DNA of 64,000 nucleotides from positions 744,001-808,000 of the forward strand of contig NZ_LT629794.1 of NCBI RefSeq assembly GCF_900106075.1, read 5' to 3'. This document shows, piece by piece, positions 8,913-18,714 of this stretch. The notes under the pieces were generated by a model. That model was not told where the DNA came from. It saw only the letters and a list, made by a program, of their open reading frames with translations, and searched no databases. Every line of letters starts with the position of its first letter. Position 1 is the stretch's first letter. The position numbers were made by a program, and so were the translations under genes. The DNA is from Polaribacter sp. Hel1_33_78. Lineage in GTDB: Bacteria > Bacteroidota > Bacteroidia > Flavobacteriales > Flavobacteriaceae.

Positions 8913-11900
8913 TTAATGACAACTACAAGTAGGCGTTGTAAAACTATTGGTTTTCATATTTACAGGCACTCCTTGATTATAACCATCCATTTCAAAATAA
9001 AATTTGCTTCTTTTTGTCTTGTAATTTCCAATTTCATTCATGGTATTTACATCGTACAAACGTCCATTCACCATTGTGTATATTACAGAATTTGAGTTTT
9101 TAATATTCTCTAAAGGATTTTTATCCATGATAATCAAATCTGCTAATTTCCCCTTTTCTAATGAACCCAACTCATCAGCAACACCAATATAGCCAGCACC
9201 ATTTATAGTAGCTGCTTTTAGGGCTTCATGATTACTCAATCCTCCTTGTTGTAACATCCATAATTCCCAATGCGCACCTAAGCCTTGCAATTGGCCATGT
9301 GCACCTAAATTTACTTTTACACCTTCATCTGCCAAAGCAGTAACCGTTTCCGAAGTTAAAATATGTCCGTTTTGATATTCCTCTTCAGGAATCATAATTC
9401 TATGTCTAGATCTGGCATCAACCACATATCTTGGTGTATATTTTAAAAGTGTTTTGTTTTCCCATACATTACTTTTTTGATACCATTCCATCTCTCCATT
9501 CATTCCTCCATAATTTACGATTAGAGTAGGAGTATAACCAGTTTTACTGTTTTTCCAAAGTGATAAGACATCTTTATACACTGGATTTACAGGAATATTA
9601 TGCTCAATTCCGGTATGTCCATCAAAAATCATACTCATGTTTGAGTAGAAATTAGAGCCACCTTCAGGAACTACATTTACGCTTAGCTCTTTAGCAGCTT
9701 GCATAATTTGCTGACGTTGTTCTCTTCTGGGTTGATTATAACTTTTAATAGATTTCGCGCCAAAAGCTTTGGTTCTTGCAATTGCAAAACGCGCATCCTC
9801 TAAACTATTTACAACAGCTTTAAAATCGCCTTCTGCACCATATAAAATAAATCCTGTAGAAAATAGTCGCGGTCCCACTAGTTGACCGCTTCTTTGCAAT
9901 TCTTCTAAGGTAAAAGCAGCTGCTGTATGAACAGAAGGATCATGAGAAGTAGTAACGCCAAAAGCTAAATTTGCATAAAACTGCCAATGTTTTTGAGTGC
10001 TTAATCCGTTTCTAAAAGCACCAACATGAGCATGTACATCTACCATTCCTGGCATAATGGTTTTTCCATTCATATCAAATACTTTTGCATCTGAAGGAAT
10101 AGTAATAATACTTGTTTTACCAACTTTTTCTATTTTGTTTTTGTTGATGATAATCGTTCCATCCTCAATCACTTCATTCCCATCCATCGTAATAATTCGT
10201 GCATTCTTAAAAGCAATTCTTCCCTCAGGAATGTCAGATTTCTCTTTTAAGTTAATTTTAATGCCAGTGGCTTTATCCGTTGTTAAGTTTGTTTTTGCAA
10301 AAGGATTAGTAGTATTATTTACAATAGATTTTGAGAAATATTCATCACCCAAAGTCCAGTGTATTTTTTTGTTATTTGCGGACCAATGCAAATTGATTCC
10401 TGCATTTTTAGACAAACTTTCTACTTTGAAAGATTTTGTATTTTGATCTACGTTAATTTCACTTCCATTCATCACAAAAGGAGCAACGAATAATTTATGT
10501 AAATGAATAAAAGCAACGAATTTGTTGTCTTTGCTGGGTACTAATCTATTGGCTAATTTGGATGAAAAATGACTTCTTTCTTCCTTACCATTCAAATCAA
10601 TACTTTTTAATTTTTTTGTCAATCCTCCAAAAAACGAACCTCCTGTTTGAAAGAATATTCTTTTATCATCTGAAGAAAAAGCTGGAAATTCACCATTTTT
10701 TGATACTCTTTTTGGTGACGTTCCATCTGCGTTTGCAATGTAAATTCCTGTTTTTTTAGTGTAATCAAAACCTTGGTCTCCATTCCCAGATTCTTTTCTG
10801 TACACAATTTTAGAACCATCACTATTAGAAGCAGGAGTTCTATAGATCCCTTTTTCTTTTGTAATTTTTTCTAGACCCGAACCATCTAAATTTACTTTGT
10901 ATATCGCTCCTAATTTTTCGTCATTCCAAGTTACAAACAGCACTGATTTTCCATCTGAAGAAAAACTAGGTTCAGCTTCAAAATCAGATAAAGTTGTAAT
11001 TCTTGCAGGTGTTCCCTCTGGCAGTTCTTTTTTATAAATATGCCCTAAAGAAGTAAAAATAAGTGTTTTTCCATCAGGTGAAGTTTGCGCATTTTTAATC
11101 ATTTTTGAAGTGAAATTTTCTTCAAAAACTTTTCTTTTAACACGATGTGTTTTAGCTAATTTTATTTCTTGATTTACTTGAAAAGGAATATTTGAAATTT
11201 GTTTTGTTTCAATATTAATTTTATTAATTTTTCCTTGTGCCCAAACAATCAAATCTTTATTGTCTGGCATCCAAGCAAAATGAGGATATACCCCAAAAAC
11301 AGCCCAAGCTTCACTTTGATCTTTACTTAAATGCTCATAAATAGGCCATTCTTTGCCAGTTTCTAATTCATGAATATACAAAACCGACTTTGTTCTCACT
11401 CGTTTTACAAAGGCCAATAATTTACCATCTCTTGAAACTACTGGTCTTGCAGCTCCTCCTGGGCCGCCCGTAATTCTTTCTGTTTTTCCTGTTTGAAAGT
11501 TATATTGATTAATGACGTAAATCTGTTTGTTTGGATCTTTGTTGTATTGGAAAAATCCTCCGGGATACATGTCTTCAGCATAATATAAAAATTTACCATC
11601 TGGAGATACAGAGGGATCATTTACATCTTGTTGGTCATTTTTTCTTTTTGTGATTTGCAACCCTGCTGATCCAGAAAGTGGATATTGCCACATCTCCCCA
11701 GCACCCACAGAGCGTGATGAGGTAAAGTGTTTTCTTGCAACCAGAGATTTTCCATCTGGTGTCCAAACAGCATTGTTTAATAATCTGAATTTTTCTTTTG
11801 TGATAGCTTTTGCGTTTTTACCATCTGCAGTCATTACCCAAATATTATTACCACCTTCAGCATCACTTGTAAAAGAAATATATTTTCCATTAGGGCTAAA

Positions 11901-12191
11901 TCTGGGCTGAACTTCATAAGCTAAACCTGAACGTAAAATGGTGCTTGTTCCGCCAGAAATAGGCATTGTATAGATATCACCTAGCAAATCAAAAACAATG
12001 GTTTTTCCATCTGGAGAAACATCTAAATTCATCCAGGTTCCTTCAGTTGTTTTTAAATTAAAAGTATTGTACTTCCAATCCTTATGAGGATTGTTTACAT
12101 CCCATTTTTTGGAATCTTTAGTTTCTTTTTTTTGTGATAAAACACTCAGTGAAAATAAACATAGAACAAGTATTAAGTGAATTTTACGCAT
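8913..12191 (-). CDS. Exported TolB-like beta-propeller amidohydrolase
   Basis: A 1092-residue protein with a signal peptide (LILVLCLFSLSVLSQ, about residues 6-20). The first ~620 residues hold repeated WD40/PD40 blades of the TolB/DPP4 type, with recurring SPDGK and ADGT motifs (for example ISFTSDAEGGNNIWVMTADG). The C-terminal ~430 residues are a metal-dependent amidohydrolase domain, with MPGMVDVHAHVGAF as the HxH metal-binding strand and a C-terminal LEKGKLADLIIMDKNPL segment. The protein ends in a cysteine-rich tail, CSCH. Proteins of this two-domain build are annotated as amidohydrolases with unknown substrate; imidodipeptidase activity fits the family and the neighbourhood but is inferred. 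Confidence 0.85.
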   Translation of the reverse strand: MRKIHLILVLCLFSLSVLSQKKETKDSKKWDVNNPHKDWKYNTFNLKTTEGTWMNLDVSPDGKTIVFDLLGDIYTMPISGGTSTILRSGLAYEVQPRFSPNGKYISFTSDAEGGNNIWVMTADGKNAKAITKEKFRLLNNAVWTPDGKSLVARKHFTSSRSVGAGEMWQYPLSGSAGLQITKRKNDQQDVNDPSVSPDGKFLYYAEDMYPGGFFQYNKDPNKQIYVINQYNFQTGKTERITGGPGGAARPVVSRDGKLLAFVKRVRTKSVLYIHELETGKEWPIYEHLSKDQSEAWAVFGVYPHFAWMPDNKDLIVWAQGKINKINIETKQISNIPFQVNQEIKLAKTHRVKRKVFEENFTSKMIKNAQTSPDGKTLIFTSLGHIYKKELPEGTPARITTLSDFEAEPSFSSDGKSVLFVTWNDEKLGAIYKVNLDGSGLEKITKEKGIYRTPASNSDGSKIVYRKESGNGDQGFDYTKKTGIYIANADGTSPKRVSKNGEFPAFSSDDKRIFFQTGGSFFGGLTKKLKSIDLNGKEERSHFSSKLANRLVPSKDNKFVAFIHLHKLFVAPFVMNGSEINVDQNTKSFKVESLSKNAGINLHWSANNKKIHWTLGDEYFSKSIVNNTTNPFAKTNLTTDKATGIKINLKEKSDIPEGRIAFKNARIITMDGNEVIEDGTIIINKNKIEKVGKTSIITIPSDAKVFDMNGKTIMPGMVDVHAHVGAFRNGLSTQKHWQFYANLAFGVTTSHDPSVHTAAAFTLEELQRSGQLVGPRLFSTGFILYGAEGDFKAVVNSLEDARFAIARTKAFGAKSIKSYNQPRREQRQQIMQAAKELSVNVVPEGGSNFYSNMSMIFDGHTGIEHNIPVNPVYKDVLSLWKNSKTGYTPTLIVNYGGMNGEMEWYQKSNVWENKTLLKYTPRYVVDARSRHRIMIPEEEYQNGHILTSETVTALADEGVKVNLGAHGQLQGLGAHWELWMLQQGGLSNHEALKAATINGAGYIGVADELGSLEKGKLADLIIMDKNPLENIKNSNSVIYTMVNGRLYDVNTMNEIGNYKTKRSKFYFEMDGYNQGVPVNMKTNSFTTPTCSCH

Positions 12192-12235
12192 ATTTATGGG
12201 TTTTGTTATTTATTTTTAAAGGTATGATTTATATT

Positions 12236-15200
12236 TTAATGTTTATTTTTTATGAAGTCTTCATTAAAAACTTTTTTTATGTAAAAAAGTATCTCTTTGG
12301 CATTTTCTTTTGTAAATGTAAGTGGAGGTTTTATTTTGATGACGTTATGATCTGGACCATCAGAACTCATTAAAATTCCATGTTTTTTCATTCTATTGAT
12401 AATGTAATCTGTTTGTTCTGCAAGCGGATTTAAATCTATATCTACCAATTCAATTCCTAAAAACAAACCTTGGCCTCTAACATTTCCAATAATTGGAAAT
12501 TTGTGAGATAATTTTATGAATTCAGATTTTAAAAACGCACCAACATTCAATGCATTTTCTTGTAGATTTTCTCTTTTTACTTCGCGTAAAACTTCGGTGC
12601 CAATGGCACAAGAAACAGGGTTGCCGCCAAAGGTATTAAAGAATTCCATGCCGTTTGCAAATTTTTCTGCGACTTCTTTTGTACAAGCAACAGCTGCAAT
12701 TGGATGCCCATTTCCTAATGGTTTTCCAATAGTTACAATATCAGGCACGACATCGTGTAACTGAAATCCCCAAAAAGTTTTTCCCATTCTTCCAATGCCA
12801 GTTTGTACTTCATCAGAAATACACAAACCACCCGCCTTTTTTACTTTCTTGTACGCTTGCTGCAAAAACTCTTTTGGTAATTCAATTTGTCCGCCACAAG
12901 AAATAATAGGTTCTATTATAAAACCACCAACTTTTTTGTTTTGTTGATGAATTTCATCAATTAAAAATTGCACTTCTCGTGCGTATTTATCTGCAGTATG
13001 TTCTCCTCGATATTTCCCTCTAAAAGCATCAGGAATTGGAAAAATATGCGTGTTTTTAGGTTTTCCTTTTCCGCCTTTTCCATCAAATTTATAGGAAGAA
13101 ATACCTATCGTACCATTTGTGTTTCCATGATACCCATGTTCACTAGCCATAATTTCATCACAATTTGTACACGTTTTAACCATTCTAATAGCGAGCTCAT
13201 TTGCTTCACTTCCTGAATTTACAAAATGTAAAAATGACAATTCTTTGGGGAGAGTTTCGAGAATTTCTTTCGCTAGTGTATTGATGTTTTCATGCAAATA
13301 ACGGGTGTTTGTATTTAATAAGGCCATTTGATTCTGACCTGCTTTTACAACTTTAAAATTTTCATGACCAACATGTGCTACATTGTTTACGGTGTCTAGA
13401 TATTTGCGTCCAACAGCATCAATTAAATATTGATTAGTACCTTTTACAATGTGTAATGGCGTTTTGTATTGTAAACTCATGCCTTTGCCTAAATGCTGTT
13501 TTCTAAAAGCTAAAATTTCATTAGAAACAGGAATTAAATTTTCTTTAAAACCATCAATTTTAAATAACAAATTCGGATTAGGACATAGACTTTTCCAAAC
13601 GTCAGTTTCGTTAAAATACCCAACTCCAGGAAAGTCTGTTTTGTAATCTAATAAAGATAGCATTACTTGAAAATGTAAATGAGGTGCCCAATTTCCGTTT
13701 TCAGGATAATTGGCTAAAATTGATATTTGCTCTCCTTTTTTAATGGTATCGCCAATTTGGTGTTTTAGAACACTTTTAACAGTATTATGTCCATATAAGG
13801 TGTAAAAACTAAAATTTTGTTGACGATGTTTTAAAATTACTAAACCTCCATATTCTTTATTGCCAGCATCATCAACAGCAACAACAACTTCACCATCAAA
13901 AAGCGCATGAACTGGCGTGTTCTCTGGTAGCCAAAAATCAATTCCTAAATGAATTGTTCTGCTTTGTTTACCGTAATTACCAACCGTGTCATATTCTGCA
14001 GAAGTATATAAATTTCTTGGTTCTAAATAACCACCCGCTAAAATTTTATTTGGAACTTCTTTCTGTAATTGGTCAATTTTAAATTGAAATAGATCTAAAT
14101 TATTAAACTCTTGTTGATGACCGGGAAAAGTACTAGAAACACTTAAGTCTAAATGATGGATTTCATTTCTATTTATTGAAGGAAAAAGTTCTGATAATTT
14201 AAACGTATTGTTTTGTGACCATTTTTCAAATTCAGTTTCATTCGGGTGTGCAGAAAAACCACATGCATTTCTAAAACTAAAATGGGCAAAATCGTCAGAA
14301 ATTTCGTGCCATTTATATAGTACTTCCCAAGCTGGTTTTTCGCTAATCCATAGATATTCATTGTCTGGTTCCTCAATTTTACTCATGGCAGCTCTGGTAA
14401 CAATAATTACAAGCCGCATAGCAACGGCATTGTATAAATGAGCTAATTCTTTTTCTAACAAAGGAAAAGAGCAATGATAGCCTTTTATAAATGCAAGAGC
14501 CGCCTCTAAAGGATCATGATGACCCATTGTACCATAGGCACAGAGTATTGCTAGATCATTGATGGTTTGTGTATGCATGGCATCTCCATAGTCTATTGCT
14601 GCCTTTGCTTTTGGTTGCAATAGGTTATTGGTAACAATAATATTATTGTCATTTGGATCATTGTGTATAATGCTTTTTCTTAAACTGGTATAGGAGGGTT
14701 GATAGGCTTCAAACTTATGTTGAAACAGCATTAATATTTCTTTTTCAGGAGCTTCAAATAAATGTAGGTGCTTTTTTGTCCAAAGAGATTGGGCAATATC
14801 CCATTCAAAATTATAATGCGCTTCCGGATGCGTAAAACCTTGCAATGCTTTTGTTAAAATACCACATTGCGTTCCAATACTACAACGTAAATCTGCGGAT
14901 TGCGGATTTACAGCACTCCAAACTTTTCCAGAAACCCAGGTGAGTAAACGTGCACAACGCGTTTTGCCGAAACGATCTTTAATTTCAGAAATTAAATTGT
15001 TATTTTTATCTGTAACCGCTTTTGGAGCAATTAATTTTTCACCACTATGCTCAATAAATTGCAATAAGTGCTGCTGGTATTCTAGGTACTTTTTGTTTTC
15101 TTCAACTCTAGAAATTTTTAGAATATAGCTTTCTTCATTCTCTATTTTAATTCTAAAATTAAAATCAACATAACCGGGTAAAGAAGATGCAGTTCCTTTG

Positions 15201-15268
15201 ATATTAAACAAGTCAAAAAGAATTTTTTCTGCTTCTGCTATGGTTATTTTCTGTTGAGCGTAATTCAT
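12236..15268 (-). CDS. APH-type kinase / M23 peptidase / class-III aminotransferase-fold fusion, possible hydroxylysine-degrading enzyme
   Basis: A 1010-residue three-domain protein with no signal peptide. Residues ~1-340 are an aminoglycoside-phosphotransferase-fold kinase (HNDPNDNN at 202-209, AAIDYGDA at 223-230). Residues ~430-560 are a LytM/M23 domain with its ligands intact (HLGIDF, His440 and Asp444; HLHF, His532). Residues ~585-1010 are a fold-type-I class-III aminotransferase domain with Asp819 (SDEVQTGIGR) and the PLP lysine Lys849 (TIGKPLGNG). The end domains match human hydroxylysine kinase (HYKK) and the phospho-lyases PHYKPL/ETNPPL, which suggests ATP- or GTP-dependent phosphorylation followed by PLP-dependent phosphate and ammonia elimination. 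Hydroxylysine is favoured by the hydroxyproline neighbours, ethanolamine is the alternative. The role of the M23 domain in the cytoplasm is unknown. Confidence 0.85.
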   Translation of the reverse strand: MNYAQQKITIAEAEKILFDLFNIKGTASSLPGYVDFNFRIKIENEESYILKISRVEENKKYLEYQQHLLQFIEHSGEKLIAPKAVTDKNNNLISEIKDRFGKTRCARLLTWVSGKVWSAVNPQSADLRCSIGTQCGILTKALQGFTHPEAHYNFEWDIAQSLWTKKHLHLFEAPEKEILMLFQHKFEAYQPSYTSLRKSIIHNDPNDNNIIVTNNLLQPKAKAAIDYGDAMHTQTINDLAILCAYGTMGHHDPLEAALAFIKGYHCSFPLLEKELAHLYNAVAMRLVIIVTRAAMSKIEEPDNEYLWISEKPAWEVLYKWHEISDDFAHFSFRNACGFSAHPNETEFEKWSQNNTFKLSELFPSINRNEIHHLDLSVSSTFPGHQQEFNNLDLFQFKIDQLQKEVPNKILAGGYLEPRNLYTSAEYDTVGNYGKQSRTIHLGIDFWLPENTPVHALFDGEVVVAVDDAGNKEYGGLVILKHRQQNFSFYTLYGHNTVKSVLKHQIGDTIKKGEQISILANYPENGNWAPHLHFQVMLSLLDYKTDFPGVGYFNETDVWKSLCPNPNLLFKIDGFKENLIPVSNEILAFRKQHLGKGMSLQYKTPLHIVKGTNQYLIDAVGRKYLDTVNNVAHVGHENFKVVKAGQNQMALLNTNTRYLHENINTLAKEILETLPKELSFLHFVNSGSEANELAIRMVKTCTNCDEIMASEHGYHGNTNGTIGISSYKFDGKGGKGKPKNTHIFPIPDAFRGKYRGEHTADKYAREVQFLIDEIHQQNKKVGGFIIEPIISCGGQIELPKEFLQQAYKKVKKAGGLCISDEVQTGIGRMGKTFWGFQLHDVVPDIVTIGKPLGNGHPIAAVACTKEVAEKFANGMEFFNTFGGNPVSCAIGTEVLREVKRENLQENALNVGAFLKSEFIKLSHKFPIIGNVRGQGLFLGIELVDIDLNPLAEQTDYIINRMKKHGILMSSDGPDHNVIKIKPPLTFTKENAKEILFYIKKVFNEDFIKNKH

Positions 15269-15288
15269 AATTTAAAAATAGGATAAAG

Positions 15289-15323
15289 TTGAATAAAAAC
15301 CCTTTTTATTCTTTGTAAATTTG
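15289..15323 (+). promoter_or_regulatory. Candidate Bacteroidota promoter for adenine deaminase
   Basis: TAAATTTG at 15316-15323 matches the -7 consensus TAnnTTTG, with TTG at 15289-15291 as a somewhat distant -33 element (24-base spacer). The ATG follows 19 bases after the -7 box. The spacer is a little long, so only the -7 element is well supported. Confidence 0.4.
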
Positions 15324-15342
15324 TTCTAAATATAGCAAGATT

Positions 15343-16965
15343 ATGAATGTAAAAGGGAACATTGTAGATATTCTTAATAAAAGAATTTTTAAAGGTGAAG
15401 TGATTATAGAAAATGGAAATATTTCGGCTATCCGAGAAGTAAATCACGCAGTAGAAAATTATATTTTACCGGGTTTTGTAGATGCTCATATTCATATTGA
15501 AAGTTCCATGTTAGTGCCCTCTGAATTTGCAAAAATTGCTATTGTACACGGAACGGTAGCTACGGTTTCTGATCCGCATGAAATTGCCAATGTTTTGGGC
15601 GTAAAAGGAGTTGATTTTATGATTGAAAACGGAAATAAAGTTCCGTTAAAATTCAATTTTGGAGCGCCAAGTTGTGTGCCTGCCACTTCTTTTGAAAGTG
15701 CCGGTGCTGTAATTAATGCTGATGATATTAAATTGATGATGGAAAACCCAAATATCAAATATTTGGCAGAAATGATGAATTACCCGGGTATTTTGTTTGA
15801 TGATACGGAAGTATTAAAAAAAATTCAACATGCAAAAAACAATAATAAACCCATTGATGGTCATGCTCCAGGCTTAAGAGGAGATGATGTTAGCAAATAT
15901 ATTGCTGCAGGAATTTCTACCGATCATGAGTGTTTTACCTATGAAGAAGCTTTAGAAAAATTGCAAAAAGGAATGAAGGTACTAATTCGTGAAGGGAGTG
16001 CCGCAAAAAACTTCGAAGCTTTAATTGATTTGTTGCCAGTACATTTTGAAAATATGATGTTTTGTTCAGATGATAAACATCCTGACGATTTGTTGTTAGG
16101 GCACATTAATCAATTATGTGAACGCGCAGTTGCCAAAGGAATTGATGTTTTTAAAGTGTTACAGGCGGCTTGTGTAAATCCTGTAAAACATTATAATTTA
16201 GAGGTTGGTTTGTTGCAAAAAGGAGATGCTGCCGATTTTATTTTAGTTGATAATTTAAAAGAATTCAATGTTTTAGAAACCTACATTAACGGAGAATTAG
16301 TTGCTAAAAACGGAGAAAGTTTTGTGCAGTCTGTTCCTTTTGATGTTTTGAATAATTTTGATACTGATACAAAGAAAGTAGAAGATTTTAGATTTGCATC
16401 GTCATCCGAAAAAATTAGAGTCATTGAGGCTTTAGACGGAGAATTGGTGACGAATGAGATAGCAGCAGATTCTTTAATTATAGATGGAAATTTAGTTTCA
16501 AATACGGCCACAGACATCTTAAAAATGACGGTTGTAAATCGATATGAAAATGATGCACCAGCAATTGCTTTCATTAAAAACTTCGGAATTAAAGAAGGTG
16601 CCATTGCAAGTTCTGTAGGGCATGATTCTCATAATATTATTGCCATTGGAGTTTCTGACGAAGCGATTTGCAAAGCTGTAAATTTAATTATTGAAAATAG
16701 GGGAGGCGTTTGCGCCGTAAATGCATCTGAAGAAAAAATTGTTTCCTTACCAGTAGCCGGAATCATGTCAGATAAATCTGCTGAAGAGATTGGAAAAGCT
16801 TATGCAGCATTAGATACAATGGCAAAACAAATGGGAAGCACATTGCGCGCGCCTTATATGAGTTTGTCTTTTATGGCACTTTTGGTAATACCGTCTTTAA
16901 AGTTAAGTGATAAAGGATTGTTTGATGGCACCAAATTTAAATTTACTTCTTTGGAAATAGAATAA
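15343..16965 (+). CDS. ade: Adenine deaminase
   Basis: This 540-residue protein matches adenine deaminase of the amidohydrolase superfamily in length and layout. The metal-binding strand is [14 protein letters not shown] (residues ~45-58), followed by [12 protein letters not shown], and the C-terminal part carries [11 protein letters not shown] and the [24 protein letters not shown] type region of this family, unlike cytosine deaminases. It converts adenine to hypoxanthine and ammonia in purine salvage, which fits the HPRT-containing fusion at 20318. Divergent from the three-domain fusion gene with a 74-base gap. Confidence 0.93.
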   Translation: MNVKGNIVDILNKRIFKGEVIIENGNISAIREVNHAVENYILPGFVDAHIHIESSMLVPSEFAKIAIVHGTVATVSDPHEIANVLGVKGVDFMIENGNKVPLKFNFGAPSCVPATSFESAGAVINADDIKLMMENPNIKYLAEMMNYPGILFDDTEVLKKIQHAKNNNKPIDGHAPGLRGDDVSKYIAAGISTDHECFTYEEALEKLQKGMKVLIREGSAAKNFEALIDLLPVHFENMMFCSDDKHPDDLLLGHINQLCERAVAKGIDVFKVLQAACVNPVKHYNLEVGLLQKGDAADFILVDNLKEFNVLETYINGELVAKNGESFVQSVPFDVLNNFDTDTKKVEDFRFASSSEKIRVIEALDGELVTNEIAADSLIIDGNLVSNTATDILKMTVVNRYENDAPAIAFIKNFGIKEGAIASSVGHDSHNIIAIGVSDEAICKAVNLIIENRGGVCAVNASEEKIVSLPVAGIMSDKSAEEIGKAYAALDTMAKQMGSTLRAPYMSLSFMALLVIPSLKLSDKGLFDGTKFKFTSLEIE

Positions 16966-17071
16966 CTATTTTGACATTCCCGATATTTTACTATGTTTAG
17001 TACAAGCTTCTTGGGAACGACAAAACTAATTTAAAACACTACTTTTGCCAACATCAACATAAAAAAATATA

Positions 17072-17668
17072 ATGAGTTTACAACAAGATTTACAAACTAG
17101 AAGTGGAAACCAGTGCGAATTGTGCGCGTCAACAAATAATTTATCAATTTACGACGTAAAACCATCAATTACGGGTGGAGGTGGAGTTGATGGAAGTTTG
17201 TTAGCGTGTGAAACTTGTAGTATCCAAATTGATAATGTTGATGATACAGATGCAAATCATTGGCGCTGTTTAAACGATTCTATGTGGAGTGAGTGCAGAG
17301 CTGTAAAAGTAGTTGCTTGGAGAATGTTGTCTCGTTTAAGAAATGAAGGTTGGCCAAAAGATTTGTTGGAGATGATGTATATGGAAGACGATGATTTACG
17401 TTTTGCAAAAGAATCTGGAGATCATTTAGATGATAGTGAAAAAATCATTCACAGAGATGCTAATGGCTCTATTTTACAAGCTGGAGATTCTGTGGTTTTG
17501 ATTAAAGACTTAAAAGTAAAAGGTTCTAGTTTAGTCGCAAAACAAGGAACTGCGGTAAGAAGAATTTCCTTAGATCATGAAAATGCTAAATATATAGAAG
17601 GTAAAGTTGGTCCCACGCAGATTGTAATCATCACTGATTATGTAAAGAAAATGGCTGAAAAAGAGTAA
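17072..17668 (+). CDS. PhnA-like zinc-ribbon protein
   Basis: A 198-residue protein of the PhnA/YjdM family. An N-terminal HNH/zinc-ribbon-like region holds paired cysteines (QCELCAS near residue 14 and LLACETCS near 46). The C-terminal ~70 residues are the conserved PhnA domain (DANGSILQAGDSVVLIKDLKVKG, then KQGTAVRRISL). The family was named from the E. coli phosphonate region, but YjdM has no proven phosphonate role and the function is uncertain. The stop lies 5 bases from the end of the convergent DUF456 gene. Confidence 0.83.
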   Translation: MSLQQDLQTRSGNQCELCASTNNLSIYDVKPSITGGGGVDGSLLACETCSIQIDNVDDTDANHWRCLNDSMWSECRAVKVVAWRMLSRLRNEGWPKDLLEMMYMEDDDLRFAKESGDHLDDSEKIIHRDANGSILQAGDSVVLIKDLKVKGSSLVAKQGTAVRRISLDHENAKYIEGKVGPTQIVIITDYVKKMAEKE

Positions 17669-17673
17669 GCGGT

Positions 17674-18174
17674 TTAAAAGAATTCACTTTTATATTCCCA
17701 AACCTTTCCTAAGAATAAAACTAGATACACTGCGGCTATTGAAAATTTAATAGTAGCAGAAGCTAAAAAACCTACAAAGGCACCAAATGAAGCTTTTAAA
17801 GCTCTATCGGTGTCTTTACTGTCGTGTATTAATTCTCCGAAAAAAGCACCAAAGAAAGCACCCAATAACATTCCAAAAGGAATCGGTGATAGCAATCCTA
17901 TAATTAAACCAATTGTGGTGCCATATACCCCATATTTTGTGCCTCCAAAATGTTTTGTTCCGATGGCAGGAATAAAATAATCAAAGCCCCATATGAATGC
18001 AGCAATGGCTAAAGTGATTCCTAGAAATGTCCAATCTAAAGGAATAATTTTTGTCATGTATAATAGCAATAGGCCTATCCAACTTGTTAAAGGTCCGGGT
18101 AAAACGGGCAAGAATGAACCAATAATCCCTAGTATTAGAAATACAAGTCCTATTAGTATTAAGAAAATATCCAT
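17674..18174 (-). CDS. DUF456 membrane protein
   Basis: A 166-residue, very hydrophobic protein with about four to five membrane segments and glycine-rich loops. The N-terminal LIGLVFLILGIIGSFLPVLPG and the repeated GMLLGAFFGAFFGELIHD are characteristic of the DUF456 family. Function unknown. It is convergent with the PhnA-like gene; a degenerate fragment resembling element B (GAGCACGACGTAATCTG) lies just upstream of its start near 18212. Confidence 0.8.
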   Translation of the reverse strand: MDIFLILIGLVFLILGIIGSFLPVLPGPLTSWIGLLLLYMTKIIPLDWTFLGITLAIAAFIWGFDYFIPAIGTKHFGGTKYGVYGTTIGLIIGLLSPIPFGMLLGAFFGAFFGELIHDSKDTDRALKASFGAFVGFLASATIKFSIAAVYLVLFLGKVWEYKSEFF

Positions 18175-18714
18175 TGTTTATTTTGTTGTTTTGAATGCTG
18201 GATTTTTGTGGAGCACGACGTAATCTGTTTTTAATACTTATTTTTAATCAGATTATTCTAATTATTTTTCTTTAGGAACAACGATTTCTATTCATATAAC
18301 TCTTTTATGAGGTTTTTGTTACATCTTCTAAACTAAAAAATTAGTTTAGATTTCCTTTTTAGTGCTATTTGTTAAGTTAACTATTTAGGTGAAGGTCAAT
18401 AGGAAATGATGTCTATAAAATATTTACACCTGGTTTTAAAACATCAATGGGTGAGCTTGTATTTAGACTATAGACAAGAGCATAATTTGCTGAAAAATTT
18501 GGAAAAGTAGAAGAATAACTAGCAACAACGGATCATTCTAGAAAGAAGAAGGTTGGTGAAAATAAAGGGTCAAAATTACCTCGACTGCGGTCTATAGAAT
18601 GTTTATTTAGAACGAACAAAAACTTGGAGAAAAGTAAGAAGGAAAAAAGAAGAAAGAAAAAATAAAAATTGATTTGGTATTTTTTAATTCACTATTTTCA
18701 CATAATAATTTAAA
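18175..18714. other. 540-base gene-free stretch, possibly decayed coding sequence
   Basis: No ORF of usable length. It holds a small fragment of the dispersed repeat near 18212-18235. At 18405-18510 a short reading frame (MMSIKYLHLVLKH...) ends in TAG after about 35 codons, followed in frame by lysine-rich readings broken by stops. The codon texture between about 18400 and 18660 looks like degraded coding DNA but nothing was recognised. Confidence 0.3.

Noticed and set aside
10057..10446. 129-codon plus-strand ORF inside the amidohydrolase gene
   Set aside because: Antisense shadow; hydrophobic runs arise from the complementary strand of beta-propeller codons.
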